This document shows, piece after piece, positions 38,991 to 51,814 of a stretch of 64,000 bases of DNA; the stretch's first letter is position 1, and each line of letters starts with the position of its first letter. A model generated the notes under the pieces. The model ran no database searches. It saw only the letters and a list, made by a program, of their open reading frames with translations, and had not been told where the DNA came from. The DNA comes from Epiperipatus broadwayi (lineage: Eukaryota > Onychophora > Udeonychophora > Euonychophora > Peripatidae): positions 248,001 to 312,000 of the forward strand of contig JAQFVV010000153.1 of NCBI GenBank assembly GCA_028023455.1. Reading direction: 5' to 3'. A program made the position numbers and the translations under genes.

Positions 38991-41588
38991 ATAAAACAAC
39001 TGAATAAGAAGACATTATTTACAAGTTTTGTAATTTACAAATCAGATTTTGATCAGTTGCCCATCTCTGTTATATCCTCTACCTAGACATAGTTAGATAT
39101 CTATCTTTTGTTTTACTCTCAAGTTAAAAGTATTTATATATCTATTTGATATCCAATATTAAAATAATCTCAACCTTGATTACAGTTTTAAAAAGTTTCA
39201 AGTTTAATTGGCTTGCATTTAAATCCTAAATGCATGGCGTGGAAGGGGGATACCATTACACAGCCAGGTCCTTTTAATTTACTACTTAAAAACTTATATA
39301 CATGTATACTGATACTGTTTGTCTTTTTGCATGATAAAACGTGAAATTTATCTAAATATATATACAAACTAATTATTGTAAAATATAATAATTATGTTTC
39401 ATATTGAGCTGTGAAGGTGTCACAAATTGTTATTTATTTATTCTTTGAAAATTATTTTATCTTTCTTTGAACATTTAATCCTTACCTGGAGTGATTGATG
39501 CTTAATCCTCTTCTGTCAATAGTACTTTAGAACTGTTAGAGATTAATTGCATGTAGCAAATTAATGCACCCTTAGGTTTAATAATAACTGTCTAAAGATG
39601 GCAGCTCAGTTTTCTCATATAAATAGATGGATAGAAAGAGAAAAAAAAAGTGAAATAGATATTCTTAGATTGGCTTAAACACTTCAAGATTTTTTTTTAA
39701 TCTGTCATTTTATTTTATTTTGAAATCGACTTTTTAATCTTGAAAAAAATATTTTAAATATATCTGTAAGGAAAATTACTAAGTTTTAATTGTCTGTTAT
39801 TTTTTTATAACATATCAAACATAACCCATTTCATTTTTTTAATCTTTTTTTTTTTTTATTGGCATTAGACGAAATTAAACATTTATTTATGAAGTCAAAT
39901 TAAATATTTTAAATCATTAGATTTATAACAGTCTTTGCATTACAAGTAAAACGAGCGCGTGATTGACCATGTACATGATCGTTCGTTTGTACGTATGTTT
40001 TACGTATTTACCAGTTCTGTATATATTTGGACAATTATTTTCCAAAGACCGATACAAGTACTAAGCAATAGAAAATTGTAGTCAAAAATATGATTTAATC
40101 TTCATTGAATAAATTTGTGATTTCACTACAGTTTTTAATACAATTTATTTTAATTTCTCATGCATATATTCTATACTGTGTTGAATATAGAATACCAGAA
40201 AATATATTTGTTCAGAGTATTGAATTTATTTTTCATTCTATGCAATTGTTTAAAATTTTGAACATTCATTATCCAAAAAGGATTGTTTTGGTTTACATTT
40301 TAGAATTCTACTAAATTTAATATTTTTTTTATAAAAAGATGTTTATTTTAATTTGAAAAAGGAAAGTTATTTGTGATGACTACTAATAAAACCTGCCTGA
40401 CATGCCTCAACTTAGTAAAATTTAACAGAATAAACATTAATATACCAAAGCAAAGCTTAATTTAAACCTTTTCTGGATCAACATCAAATTAAGTCTTCAA
40501 ACTAAGAGAAAAAAAATAATAAAGTAGAATTTGGATTTATGAGAACAACATGTATGTAATTCAGAAAAAAATTAAACAAATATTTATTAACATTTAACTT
40601 TCTCCAATCAGAGTTACCATTTTTTGGTTAAAGTTAAAACACTCAAAATATCCAACTTCAGAGCAATGATTTACTTTATAATTTTTTAAACTATTTATTG
40701 ATCAAAAATATCCATTTATTGAACAATAATTAAGTAACTGTTTAGGTTGGGTATAGTCTAGCTATTTTTAAAAAAATTAAATTATTTAGAAATCTTTAGC
40801 TACCTTGAATTGTGTCTTTCTCTTATTTGTATATTTACTATAATATTTAATTGCTTCAAATGAAATAACCATTAAATTACCAACCCCATCAGTGTTTATG
40901 TTACATGTTAACATCAATTCTTGACCTTCATAATATTTGAAATTAAAAGTAATGTAAATATTCTAATACCTCATGCCAGGTGACATTAATTAAGACTAAA
41001 TGTTTTAAATATTGATGGATTTACCATAATTTTATTGATGTCAATGAGTTTGAGAGCCTTGATATGAAAAAGATCAACGAGGACATTTTTGATGAGTTGT
41101 CCTTAGAATATTCAATTATGAAAACTCAAGTCAAATTCTCTGTGATATCATTGTTGAATATTAAGGCTGTACATATTGATGGTTTTCCTAATATTTGAAA
41201 CAAAATATAGTATAATTCTTTTGTTACATCCAAACCAAACATCATTAAATAAGACTAGGTATTTCCAATGTAAATAGATTCCTTATAATTCTATTATAGT
41301 CATAGTTATTGAAGTCTTTTGTAAAATCTTCTTTGCAATAATCAATCAGCGAAACTTTTTTAGAGAAACTAAATGAATTATTATTATCATCAGTAGTGCA
41401 TCCAGATGTATTTTAGGTAATAATAATAAAAAATTGTGAATAATTATTAAAATCCAACAGAGATAAAAAATATACAGAAAGTCTTTATAATTAAGTTATC
41501 AATCAGAATAATTTTAATGAGATACTCTACATTGAAGAACCTTTGTTATGAAAAATCAAGTAAAATAATTATTGGAACATTGGTAAGA
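38991..41588. other. AT-rich non-coding DNA
   Basis: No supported gene. A small CpG-bearing patch (39952-40010) stands out. Text at 41030-41130 has protein-like composition on the plus strand and may be decayed 5' sequence of the RTE remnant that follows. Confidence 0.4.
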
Positions 41589-42590
41589 GGTAAGGATACT
41601 GGAATTGATGGCATTGAACCAGAAGTATACATTAAAGTATGGTAATTAAACTAAAAAATGATTTACAGATTGAAATAAAATCAATGTTTATTCTTTTATC
41701 AAAGAGAAAATCATTGAGAATGTTAAAATTATTATAACATATTTCCTATATTAATCTGAAAATATAAAATACAGATAAGGATCTTAGAATAAAATATAAC
41801 TACAAGATGTACAAACTAGCTCCAAGAAAGGTTAAGAAATTTTAGAGATATCATTGCTGATATACAATGGGTAAAAGAAAAGAACAGGGAATACCAGTCT
41901 TTGAATCTACTAGCCATGCATAATTAGGAAATCCTCTTAGAAAATGGCTATATGAAAACATTTACATAAAGCAGACTAGTTTTATATTGGTCAAGAAGAT
42001 AGACAAGGTTAAGTGCAGTTAACATACTTATTGAATTTGAATGCCAAATATGTAATATGGAAATTCAGAAGGGACTAAGACAACTTTGATTTAGCAATGA
42101 AAGAAACATCAATAATTTTAGATATGCTGTTGATGCTATATTGATAATGAATACTCAAAAGATTTTAAGAATTGCATTAAGTAAAATAAGATTACATCTT
42201 AATAAAAAGTTACATTGAATAATCTGGAAAATATTTTCAAGGTTATATTTTCAAATGCAAAGTTCAAAATTGTTCAAATTATGATGCTTCTTGTTATTCT
42301 TTATATATGTCAAAGTTGGATATTGAAAAAGAACAAGAAACTCATTGATGCCTTTAAACTATAGTTCACCAGTTACTCAAGTCTTTTGAGAATTCAATGA
42401 ACAGCAAAATAAACAAAAAAATATATTTATGTGATTAAGTGTTAATTCTTGTTTAAAGCACAAATTGATCAAATTAAAATTGGCCTACTTTAGACCTATT
42501 ATTATATAATCTTATTAGAAAAATATGTAGAAATTTTTAATGAAAGAAAAAAAAGACTTCTAGTGAGCTCATCATTACCATAATAAGTTA
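41589..42590 (+). pseudogene. RTE-type (BovB-like) non-LTR reverse transcriptase, decayed
   Basis: In shifting phases the plus strand keeps a recognisable RT order. GKDTGIDGIEPEVYIKVW (41589) is the GPDGI-x-EVxK block. RDIIADIQWVKEKNREYQ (about 41840-41895) corresponds to the TRDQIANIRWIIEKAREFQ region of RTE/BovB-type RTs. NINNFRYAVDAILIMN (about 42105-42150) is the YADD block with the first Asp changed to Val. QSWILKKNKKLIDAFKL (42310-42360) is the thumb-region CESW...AFEL signature. Many stops and shifts make it inert. The 5' endonuclease is not recognisable. Confidence 0.78.
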
Positions 42591-43352
42591 CTTTTGAATT
42601 ATTAGTATTATCATCATCATCATCATCATCACTTATTTAAGTCAGACAGTTAAACTATTATTGAATTAATAGTGAGTGAACTGAAATGTTAAATTTACTA
42701 TGTAATATTAATGATTGATATATTTAGTATTGGGTGATCTATTAAACTATCTTGTGCATTGTGGATTGTACAATCATAAGCAAATACAAGAAGTGAAAAG
42801 AAGTTTTTTAAGCTAAAAGAAAAATTGATGTTTCTGCAACAGTAACATGTTGAAAGAGAAATATAATTTGTAGAATTATAAAATCATATGATTGAGAGAC
42901 ATCTATTACTTCATTTAAAGCATCCATAATGTGCCCAAATAATTTCCAAATAATATTTTGTTTATAAATTTTATATATTCCATACCTAAGTTTTAGCCGT
43001 ACAATGATTTTCAGGACTCACAAAGCAAATATTTAAATTATTGATTTAAATTGCTTGTCACTAATGTTGTTGATCAACTTATCGATTTTGTTATTTTGAT
43101 TAAGTATGCAAATATGAAAATAACTATATAGACATATTTACACATAGCAAACTTTTATTTTAACTTCAGTTTTTTTGTTTGGTTTTGAAGGTCTCGAACT
43201 TAGATGTATCTTTCCACATTAGCAAATGTTTTCAGGAAATCTTTCAAGTTGTTTGGATCGCAATTTTTCCAATATGTGATTTAAGTAATATGAAGTTGCT
43301 ATTATATCAATGCAAAAGAAAGTTATTAAACAGAAAGTTATTAAAATAAATT
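42591..43352. other. AT-rich non-coding DNA
   Basis: No gene supported; a short TCA repeat lies at about 42609-42631. Confidence 0.45.
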
Positions 43353-43484
43353 AATAAACAAGATTTTTTTCTCATGTGTCAAAGTATCAGCCAGGAAGTG
43401 AACCCACAAACCCAGGACAACTGCTTGTAAGGCAGCTGTGCTGACCACTCAACCACCAATGCTTGACTAATAAACAAGATTTTT
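43353..43484 (-). mobile_element. tRNA-derived SINE with 16-bp TSD
   Basis: The 16-bp direct repeat AATAAACAAGATTTTT flanks the insert (43353-43368 and 43469-43484). Read on the minus strand the body has a tRNA-like head. GGTTGAGTGGTCAGCAC serves as A box and D arm. GCTGCCTTACAAGCAG is a perfect anticodon stem-loop (anticodon-like TAC). GGGTTCACTTCC is a B-box-like T arm. It then has a short tail ending near the duplication. No true tRNA acceptor stem is present, so it is a SINE, not a tRNA gene. Confidence 0.88.
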
Positions 43485-43794
43485 GTTTTTAAAAACTAGT
43501 TTTTACCAACAAAAGCAAATAACCTGATTAGTAATAAGACATCTCTGATTTTCTTTTTTCTTTCTGATTGCAAAATATGTAATCAAAATATCATTCAATG
43601 TTGAATACTTTAGCTAGAAAGATATTTCTTCTGATAATGAAAAAGTTAGTTATAACACATAAAACTTAATTTTATTTTTAATCAAATATAATTTTAAGAT
43701 TTCATCTTCAGCTATAGTATTAATTAGTTAAAAACTTTGTTCAGTGATTTTCAAATATTATATTGGCTTAATGATCTTCTGGCCTGATAGTAAT
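43485..43794. other. AT-rich non-coding DNA
   Basis: I see nothing supported here. Confidence 0.4.
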
Positions 43795-44290
43795 TAAATA
43801 TAAAGCTATATCTACATTTAAATTTTTTAACACCCATATTATATATATTCATCCTAAATTAATTATTTTATCTTCAAAAATAAAATCTTGGCAATATAGA
43901 AATGAGCCAAATTTTATTGGAATTATTTGACCTTACTCAAGCATTTTTTTTTTGTTATAAAAACTCTAAAATTGTGAAAAAGATAGGAAATTTGTTACTT
44001 ATATTTAAAACAAAACAGATATAATTTGATTACACAGATTTGAAAATATCCACTTACATTAAAAAAAATTTATTACAATTATGATTAAATATAAAAATAT
44101 ATTTAGATTTAAATTTTTTAATCTGCATTTAAACATATTTATTCTAAATAAATTATTATATCTTCAAAACATAAATCTTGATATTATCTGATCTCATAAA
44201 ATTATGAAAGATGGGAAATTTGTTATTTATATCCAAAAACAAATTGATAAAATTTGATAACACAGATTTAAAAATATTTACATTAACTAA
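43795..44290. repeat. Diverged ~270-bp tandem duplication
   Basis: Copy 1 (about 43795-44065) and copy 2 (about 44078-44290) share in order ATTTAAATTTTTTAA, TTATCTTCAAAA, ATAAATCTTG or TAAAATCTTG, GGAAATTTGTTA and ACACAGATTT-AAAATAT. They are direct and adjacent. No coding function is visible. Confidence 0.65.
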
Positions 44291-44675
44291 ACATTTTTTT
44301 TTCATATAAAAATGATTCAAGCTAATTTGATGATAAATAGTACACTACATTTTGTATATTATTTTAAACCCAGGATGATTATTTATTTTCAGAACTATTT
44401 ACAGCAATTATACAAGGAAAATTGTGTCAATCAAAATGAGAAACTAAAGAATAAAAATATATGGACGTTATTTAAATTATTTAGATTTTGCAGATGATAT
44501 GGTTGTCAAACAGTACTTTACAAATCAAAAAAATATTGTAAAGGTTATGAAAAAAAGTAATAAAGTAGAATTAAAATAAATAATAAAAACAATAATGTGA
44601 TGTTCAGTGGATTTTCTCAGAAAGATAAAAATAATCATAAATTACAAGAAGTTACCAATTATAAATAATTGGTCA

Positions 44676-45269
44676 GATTATTAGGTAGTTGTGGGTGATA
44701 TGCTCGATCACCACCAGGCAATGCTGCGGTTCCATCAACAACCGGCCCGAAGCTTGCAAGTGATAAATTTATATCCAAAAGTCACTGAAAATTGACAAAT
44801 AAAAATTCCTGAGGCAATGTATATCCAAGAAATACATCAAAAGTACAAATCATAGGAAAAAAAAACAAGAAAATGCTATAAAATCAAATAAAAAAAAAAG
44901 AAATCGGTGAAAATATGACATAGACAGACCCCCCTCCTAAAATCAAGAATTCTTCTCTTAAATCGAAAAATAAAAATGCCTGAGACAATGAATATCCAAG
45001 AAATACATCAAAAGTACAAATTATAAAAAAAAAACAGAAATCAGTGAAAATACAACAAAGACAGACCCCCTCAAGAATTCTTCCATTAAATCGAAAAATG
45101 GTGGAACGCGAGAAATCCAAAAACAGAATTTCATCAAATTATTTAGCTTCCAATTTTCATCCACTTTTAGATATAAATTTATCACTTGCAAGCTTCAGGC
45201 AGGTTGTTGATGGTACTGCAACATCGCCTGGTGGCAATTGAGCATGTCACCCACAACTACCAATTATTA
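44676..45269. mobile_element. 578-bp terminal-inverted-repeat element with internal tandem duplication
   Basis: The long inverted termini begin GGTAGTTGTGGGTGATATGC at 44684 and end at 45261 with the complement. They extend roughly 90 bp through AACAACC...GAAGCTTGCAAGTGATAAAT. The flanks GATTATTA (44676-44683) and AATTATTA (45262-45269) differ at one base, consistent with an 8-bp target duplication. The interior holds a unit starting CCTGAGGCAATGTATATCCA and ending near AGACAGACCCCC in two direct copies (about 44810-44935 and 44980-45070). It has no transposase. An 8-bp duplication fits hAT, P or Merlin types, but the GGTAG start is not the usual hAT CAGNG. Confidence 0.85.
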
Positions 45270-45354
45270 ATAAAGGTGGAAACATAAGATTTGAAATTAA
45301 TAATAAAGTTAAACTTATATGGAATTTGCCTGAAAGTTTATGATAATGGTATAT

Positions 45355-45622
45355 TATTAGATGTGATATGTTGGACTATTTTCATCATTTATGAGTGAAT
45401 GTTGAATGTATAAAAAAATAAATAAACTTTTCAAATACAAACAACTTGTTAGTAATAACACATAATTAGGTATAATTAATAATCTGTATTGTCTAATTGT
45501 GTGTTATTACTAACAAGTTCTTTCTATTTGAAAAGTTTAAATAAAGTCTAAAAATTTTCTATACATTCAACATTCACTCATAGATGAAGGAAATAGTCCA
45601 ACACATCACATCTAAAATTATA
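45355..45622. mobile_element. Fam-3 foldback element, copy 2 (nested)
   Basis: The arms 45357-45472 and about 45495-45620 are inverted copies beginning TTAGATGTGATATGTTGGAC. Both contain GAGTGAATGTTGAATGTATA and TTGTTAGTAATAACACA. The element sits within the RT remnant between pieces 2 and 3. The central loop is only about 25 bp, shorter than in the 35.7-kb copy. Confidence 0.85.
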
Positions 45623-46134
45623 TGGAGTGTTTTTGATAAAAAATAATTTAATATTAAAAGGAAATATGTGATTTTGGTTAAACTTAATATTAAAAGAAAA
45701 TATACTCAGTTGTTTGAAAAAGATTTTTATAAATGTGGTTTACCAATTATTATATATGGATTTGAGAATTAGATATTCAATAACACCAAAAAATACTAAT
45801 GCAACAATGTCAGATTCTCAATAGAATATGGACAAGTTTACATTGAGAATAATAAGAAAAGATTTCAAATGAAATATTTGGGTGATAGAGAAAACAGATT
45901 TCTTTGATATCTTTAAAAGAATTATGAAACTGAAGAGAAGTTGAGCTGGAGATATTGCTAGAGAAGATGGTATTAGATGACAGCTAAAATTTTAAACTGG
46001 ATTTCAAGAGAAGATGGAAACATAAAAAAAGATAATATATATATAATTTCAATGATTATAAATTTTTTATTTTTACTTTCATACATAAAAATTATTTCAC
46101 AATATTGTCCAATCAAACTTTTACATATTCTACT

Positions 46135-48052
<1,918 letters not shown>

Positions 48053-48296
48053 ATAAAAACAATGAGGATTGCCAATTCCTCTACAAGCTTTATGATAAAT
48101 GCTTAGCCAGAGCCAGCACTTAAAATATCTCTGTCAGGAACCCCTCCCCAAACCCCTGACCATGGTTTCATGCTTTGGCACTCCTCAGAGAGGTGTCAAG
48201 GTAGGTTCAGCCTGACAGAGATATTTTAAGTGCTGGCTCTGGCTAAGCATTTATCATAAAGCTTGTAGAGGAATTGGCAATCTTCATTGTTTTTAT
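48053..48296. mobile_element. Near-perfect 244-bp foldback element
   Basis: The arms 48053-48138 and 48211-48296 (86 bp each) are inverted copies with about one visible difference (GAGGATTG versus GAAGATTG). The arm reads outward-in AACAATGAGGATTGCC...TTAGCCAGAGCCAGCACTTA. The 72-bp centre is GC-rich and itself contains inverted CACTCCTC/GAGAGGTG-type pieces. It is markedly less AT-rich than its surroundings. No coding capacity; superfamily unknown. Confidence 0.88.
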
Positions 48297-49239
48297 AACT
48301 TACAAGCTTAAGAGATAGGGTCACATGATCTATGACTCTTATTTTGACTAATTGTAATAATGTTTTTAATTTTATTATCATGTTTTTCATTTTTTAAAAT
48401 GAGGTGAAAGTCCTTCTATTACTAAAAGCAAAAATGGGTTAATTTTTTAATATTTTATTAAGTGTTTCCAGCATGCAAACATTTAAAGAATTAAGTATAA
48501 ATGTGAGCAAATGATGGAACTAGTGCAAAACTAGATGCCATGATTTTTTTTTCTAAAATAGAATAGTTTTCATATGTTGGTTTATTTTTTTAATAAATGC
48601 CTTTCTTGATGACTCATCTTGAGAAACAAGAACAACCAACATATTTAATAATGTTTCCTCAGGATATTAAAGAAACTTTTAAAACTTAGATATAGGCTGT
48701 TTAGTCTGCTGTTTAAAGTAAAAGTTATTTGTAAAACAAACAGTACTACCAGAACTATATATATAGAAAATAAATTAATATCTGAGTAAATATTTTTGGG
48801 TTACAATGTGAAGCTTTTAATTTAATTTCTGAATGTTTTCATAACAGGAAGAAAAAAGAGTTTCATTTTTTTAGCATACATTCAGAAGCAGATACTGAGA
48901 ACAGCAACTTAGATGCTGGACTAGATGAAAACATTGTAAAAAAGACTACTGTAAAAGTCAAAGTCCTAACCAAATATTTTATGTGGAGTTTCAAAATAAT
49001 ATTTATAAGATCATGTAACGTATATCTCTGTTCATGCTTATAATATGAAAATTGAGATTAAAACCAAAACACCAGCAGTTATTAATAAATTAATTATATC
49101 TTTGTTTTCATTAATAAAGAACATTTGTCAATATTGATTTTGAACTGTAATGTGTAATCTTCAGGCAGAAATTTTAACATATATATATATATATTACATT
49201 GAGATTCTTTTATTATATTAAGATGCCTTTTTAATGTAC
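48297..49239. other. AT-rich non-coding DNA
   Basis: Nothing supported beyond a short TA run near 49180. Confidence 0.45.
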
Positions 49240-49620
49240 TTACACAAATTATACACAAGTAAACTAACTTTTAGAATTTGTCATACTTAAAAACAAAATG
49301 AAAATTTTCATAACTAACATAAAAAATAATGGATAGAGCCTTTATTTTATTAACAAATGTTATAGAAGTTCTCATTTAATAAAGAGTAATTAAAGCAAGA
49401 AAATAAATATTTAAACGAATGACCAAATAATCAGTAATAAGCTAATGTGTCAACTACATTTATATATGTTCACTTATATATATAATGATTAATTGTGATT
49501 ATGCGTTCATACAAAACTAATAATTCTTTACAAATAATTTGGATATAAAGACTCATGATATTTTTTCAGTCTAAGTTTGAAACAAAAGTTAAATTGATGG
49601 GTTTTTTTTTCAAATACTCC
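49240..49620. repeat. Dispersed block, copy A (uninterrupted)
   Basis: It matches 51815-52620 in order: TAACTTTTAGAATTTGTCATA, CATTTAATAAAGAGTAATT, ATGACCAAATAATCAGTAAT, then ATATATATAATGATTAATTG and ACAAATAATTTGGATAT. This copy lacks the ~390-bp insertion present in the other and so acts as an empty-site reference. Confidence 0.65.
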
Positions 49621-49869
49621 TTTCTAATTTTTGATTTTAAAATGAAAAATTTAAAACTATAAAAATGTGCATGTTTTTAATATGGCAATGAAATCTAAAT
49701 TGTGTAATTTATGAAAAAATTGTATTCTGTGAATTATGTTGTGTGTCACATTTAAATAATGTTATGATTTTGTTATTAATAATAATTTTATAACTTTTTT
49801 GTTATTAATATTTTCTTAATATACATATAAATATTAAACTAATTTTGAAAGCGGCACTTAAAAATTGTC

Positions 49870-50130
49870 ATTATATGTTGGATTATTTCAATCATCTAAT
49901 ATTAATTGTTAAATGCTTTTATATAAATTCAAAATTGATTTAAACTTCTTAAATGCATTTAACTATTGGTAATAGTAGCAGATAGTTTGGAGTGGTGAAT
50001 AATATTACTCAATTCATTATATTATATACTAACTTATTTGCTATTATATAACAGTTGAATGTATTTAGAATGTTTGAATATTTAACAGTTAATATTAGAC
50101 GAAAGCAATAGTGCAGCATATAATTTGCTT
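49870..50130. mobile_element. Fam-3 foldback element, copy 3
   Basis: The left arm reads TATGTTGGATTATTTCAATC-ATCTAATATTAATTGTTAAA. The right arm, on the minus strand, reads TTCGTCTAATATTAACTGTT-AAATATT and ACATTCAACTG. They are inverted and diverged. The frame 50009-50242 on the minus strand runs through the right arm and is not a gene. Confidence 0.65.
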
Positions 50131-50384
50131 TATTGATTAATGAAAAAATTTGAAAATTATATATAAAATAAAGAATTCTCTTAGGTTTAAAGTTGTTGTT
50201 TTTTTTTTTTTTACTGTCGAAAATAATTGTTTTTACTTTCATAATAGTATATGATAAACTAGACTCTTTGAAAAATTATTAAATAATTAAGATAAAAATT
50301 TGTACTAAGAACTACATTAAAATTATCAGTTTAAAAAAATAATTGTCATGAACTGTAGCAATAGTAAGAATCATTATATAGCAG

Positions 50385-50506
50385 TGGTTTTTTTTTTTTC
50401 ATATGTCATAGCATCGGCCAGGACGCGAACCCACCCCATCTGCAACCAACTACTTGCTTGCAAGGCAGATGCGATGACCTCTCGGCTAACAACGCTTGAC
50501 TGGTTT
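50385..50506 (-). mobile_element. tRNA-derived SINE, copy 2
   Basis: On the minus strand: GTCAAGCGTTGTTAGCCGAG-AGGTCA (A-box region), CATCTGCCTTGCAAGCA (anticodon-like stem-loop, TGC), GGTGGGTTCGCGTCCTGGCC (B box) and a tail CATATG followed by a run of 12 A. It aligns with the 43.4-kb SINE over the head and over the CTGGCYGATRCT segment before the tail. Flanking TGGTTT on both sides is a weak duplication. The A-tail indicates retroposition. Confidence 0.85.
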
Positions 50507-51814
50507 ATTTTATTAAGTTAAATAATTAAAAAAAATACATAAAAATTAAATAGTTATTAATTGTCAAATTAAAAATGTAAATCTTAGTTTTAATTGAAGA
50601 GATTTCAGTAGCAGTCATTGTCAATGATAAAATATCCTATATTATGAAAATCTTTTTTTTTTTTTTTTCAAAATAAAATTTTGCATTTTTGAAAACATTA
50701 TACGAAATAAAAACAAATAATAGATAAGAATTCATAAACAAAATTATGCTGCACATCAGAAAATTATATAATTCTTTGCAGAAATTAAAATAATACCTGA
50801 CATTTCAAATAACAAGATAACTTAAGATCATGTCTCCCTAACCATATTCCTAAGTTATGTTAGCAATATAATAAGTATAAAAATAGATATCCTACATATA
50901 TTAGTGGAATTATAAATCTTAAAACTCATTTAAGACTAAAATAATCTGAAGCTTTTCATATTATTTGTCACTATGATTATGGGATTTGAACCACATTTTT
51001 ATTTTTTAATTATATGCATAATAGTTATTGGGGGTAGGGGGAGTACATGCCTTCAGCACTGAGAAAAAAATGACAAATTCAGGTTTGGTACACTGGAAAT
51101 GTTTATCTATGTTTGAGATACTATAATTAATAAAGGTCTACTCTGCAACATGATATGGATAAAAGTTTTAACTTGGCAAAGATTGTAATATTCAAAAACG
51201 TTATTTAGAGCTTATACTGTCTACCATAAAAATGAAAAGAATCTAAAGATGATGATATAAAAAATGTTTCATTTATTTTCTCTGGCTAAGTAGTCATTTT
51301 TGATGGATCATTTATTAAAGTAATACTAATAATGTTAAAATCAATAAAATTAATATTAATAAAACATAAGATAGTAATAGTAATAAAGTATTTTAATTTG
51401 TTTTCTAAATGTAGATTAGTGTTAATGTGCAAAGATTGCTTAAATTGAAACGTTTCAACAGATGAATAGCATTTTCAATTAAAGAATTATTCTGTTTTAA
51501 GATCAATATTCCTGATTTTACTGAAAATCCAAAGAAAGAAAATTTAGTTGATTAAATAGATAAAAGTGTTTTTGTTAATACCAATCATCAAATGAAGGAA
51601 AATTTCTTGATAATAGATTTTTCTGTGTTTGCATTTGCTAACTTCTATTCTTGAAATATCTAAGTGTAACAACGAGAGTCTAATGATATTAAACGCTTGA
51701 TTCCATAAGAAAACATTAATTCCCTTCTGGATAATATTAGTCATCTATATAGATAAAAGACTGATTTTCTTTTCTTTGAGTCTTTAATATGTAAGCATTT
51801 GTAAGCCTTAATTA
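50507..51814. other. AT-rich non-coding DNA
   Basis: No gene supported; a T-run (50652-50668) and a G-rich patch (51030-51042) are visible. Confidence 0.45.

Larger units (their letters stand above)
44291..46040 (+). pseudogene. Non-LTR reverse transcriptase remnant, split by two foldback elements
   Basis: Three pieces read as one RT. Piece 1 (44291-44683) has LFTAIIQGK-like text and then YLNYLDFADDMVV (44475-44507), an intact FADD catalytic block. Piece 2 (45270-45350) has FEINNKVKLIWNLPESL, fitting the EI-x-RI-x-W segment after the catalytic site. Piece 3 (45640-46040) has DFYKCGLPIIIYGFEN (the LPxxxYG-x-E block) and MKLKRS-stop-AGDIAREDG, where the usual Trp of the RWAGHIAR motif is a TGA. 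The pieces are in the right order and orientation with insertions between them. The clade is RTE-like by motif style, not proven. Confidence 0.78.

Noticed and set aside
42601-42640. TCA repeat as a regulatory element
   Set aside because: A short simple repeat with no supporting context.
43381-43467. Possible functional tRNA gene
   Set aside because: The anticodon stem-loop and boxes are present but there is no acceptor stem, the T arm is imperfect, and a retroposition duplication flanks it.
44884-45241. Overlapping 65-78-codon frames
   Set aside because: Inside the TIR element with its tandem-duplicated interior; no domain.
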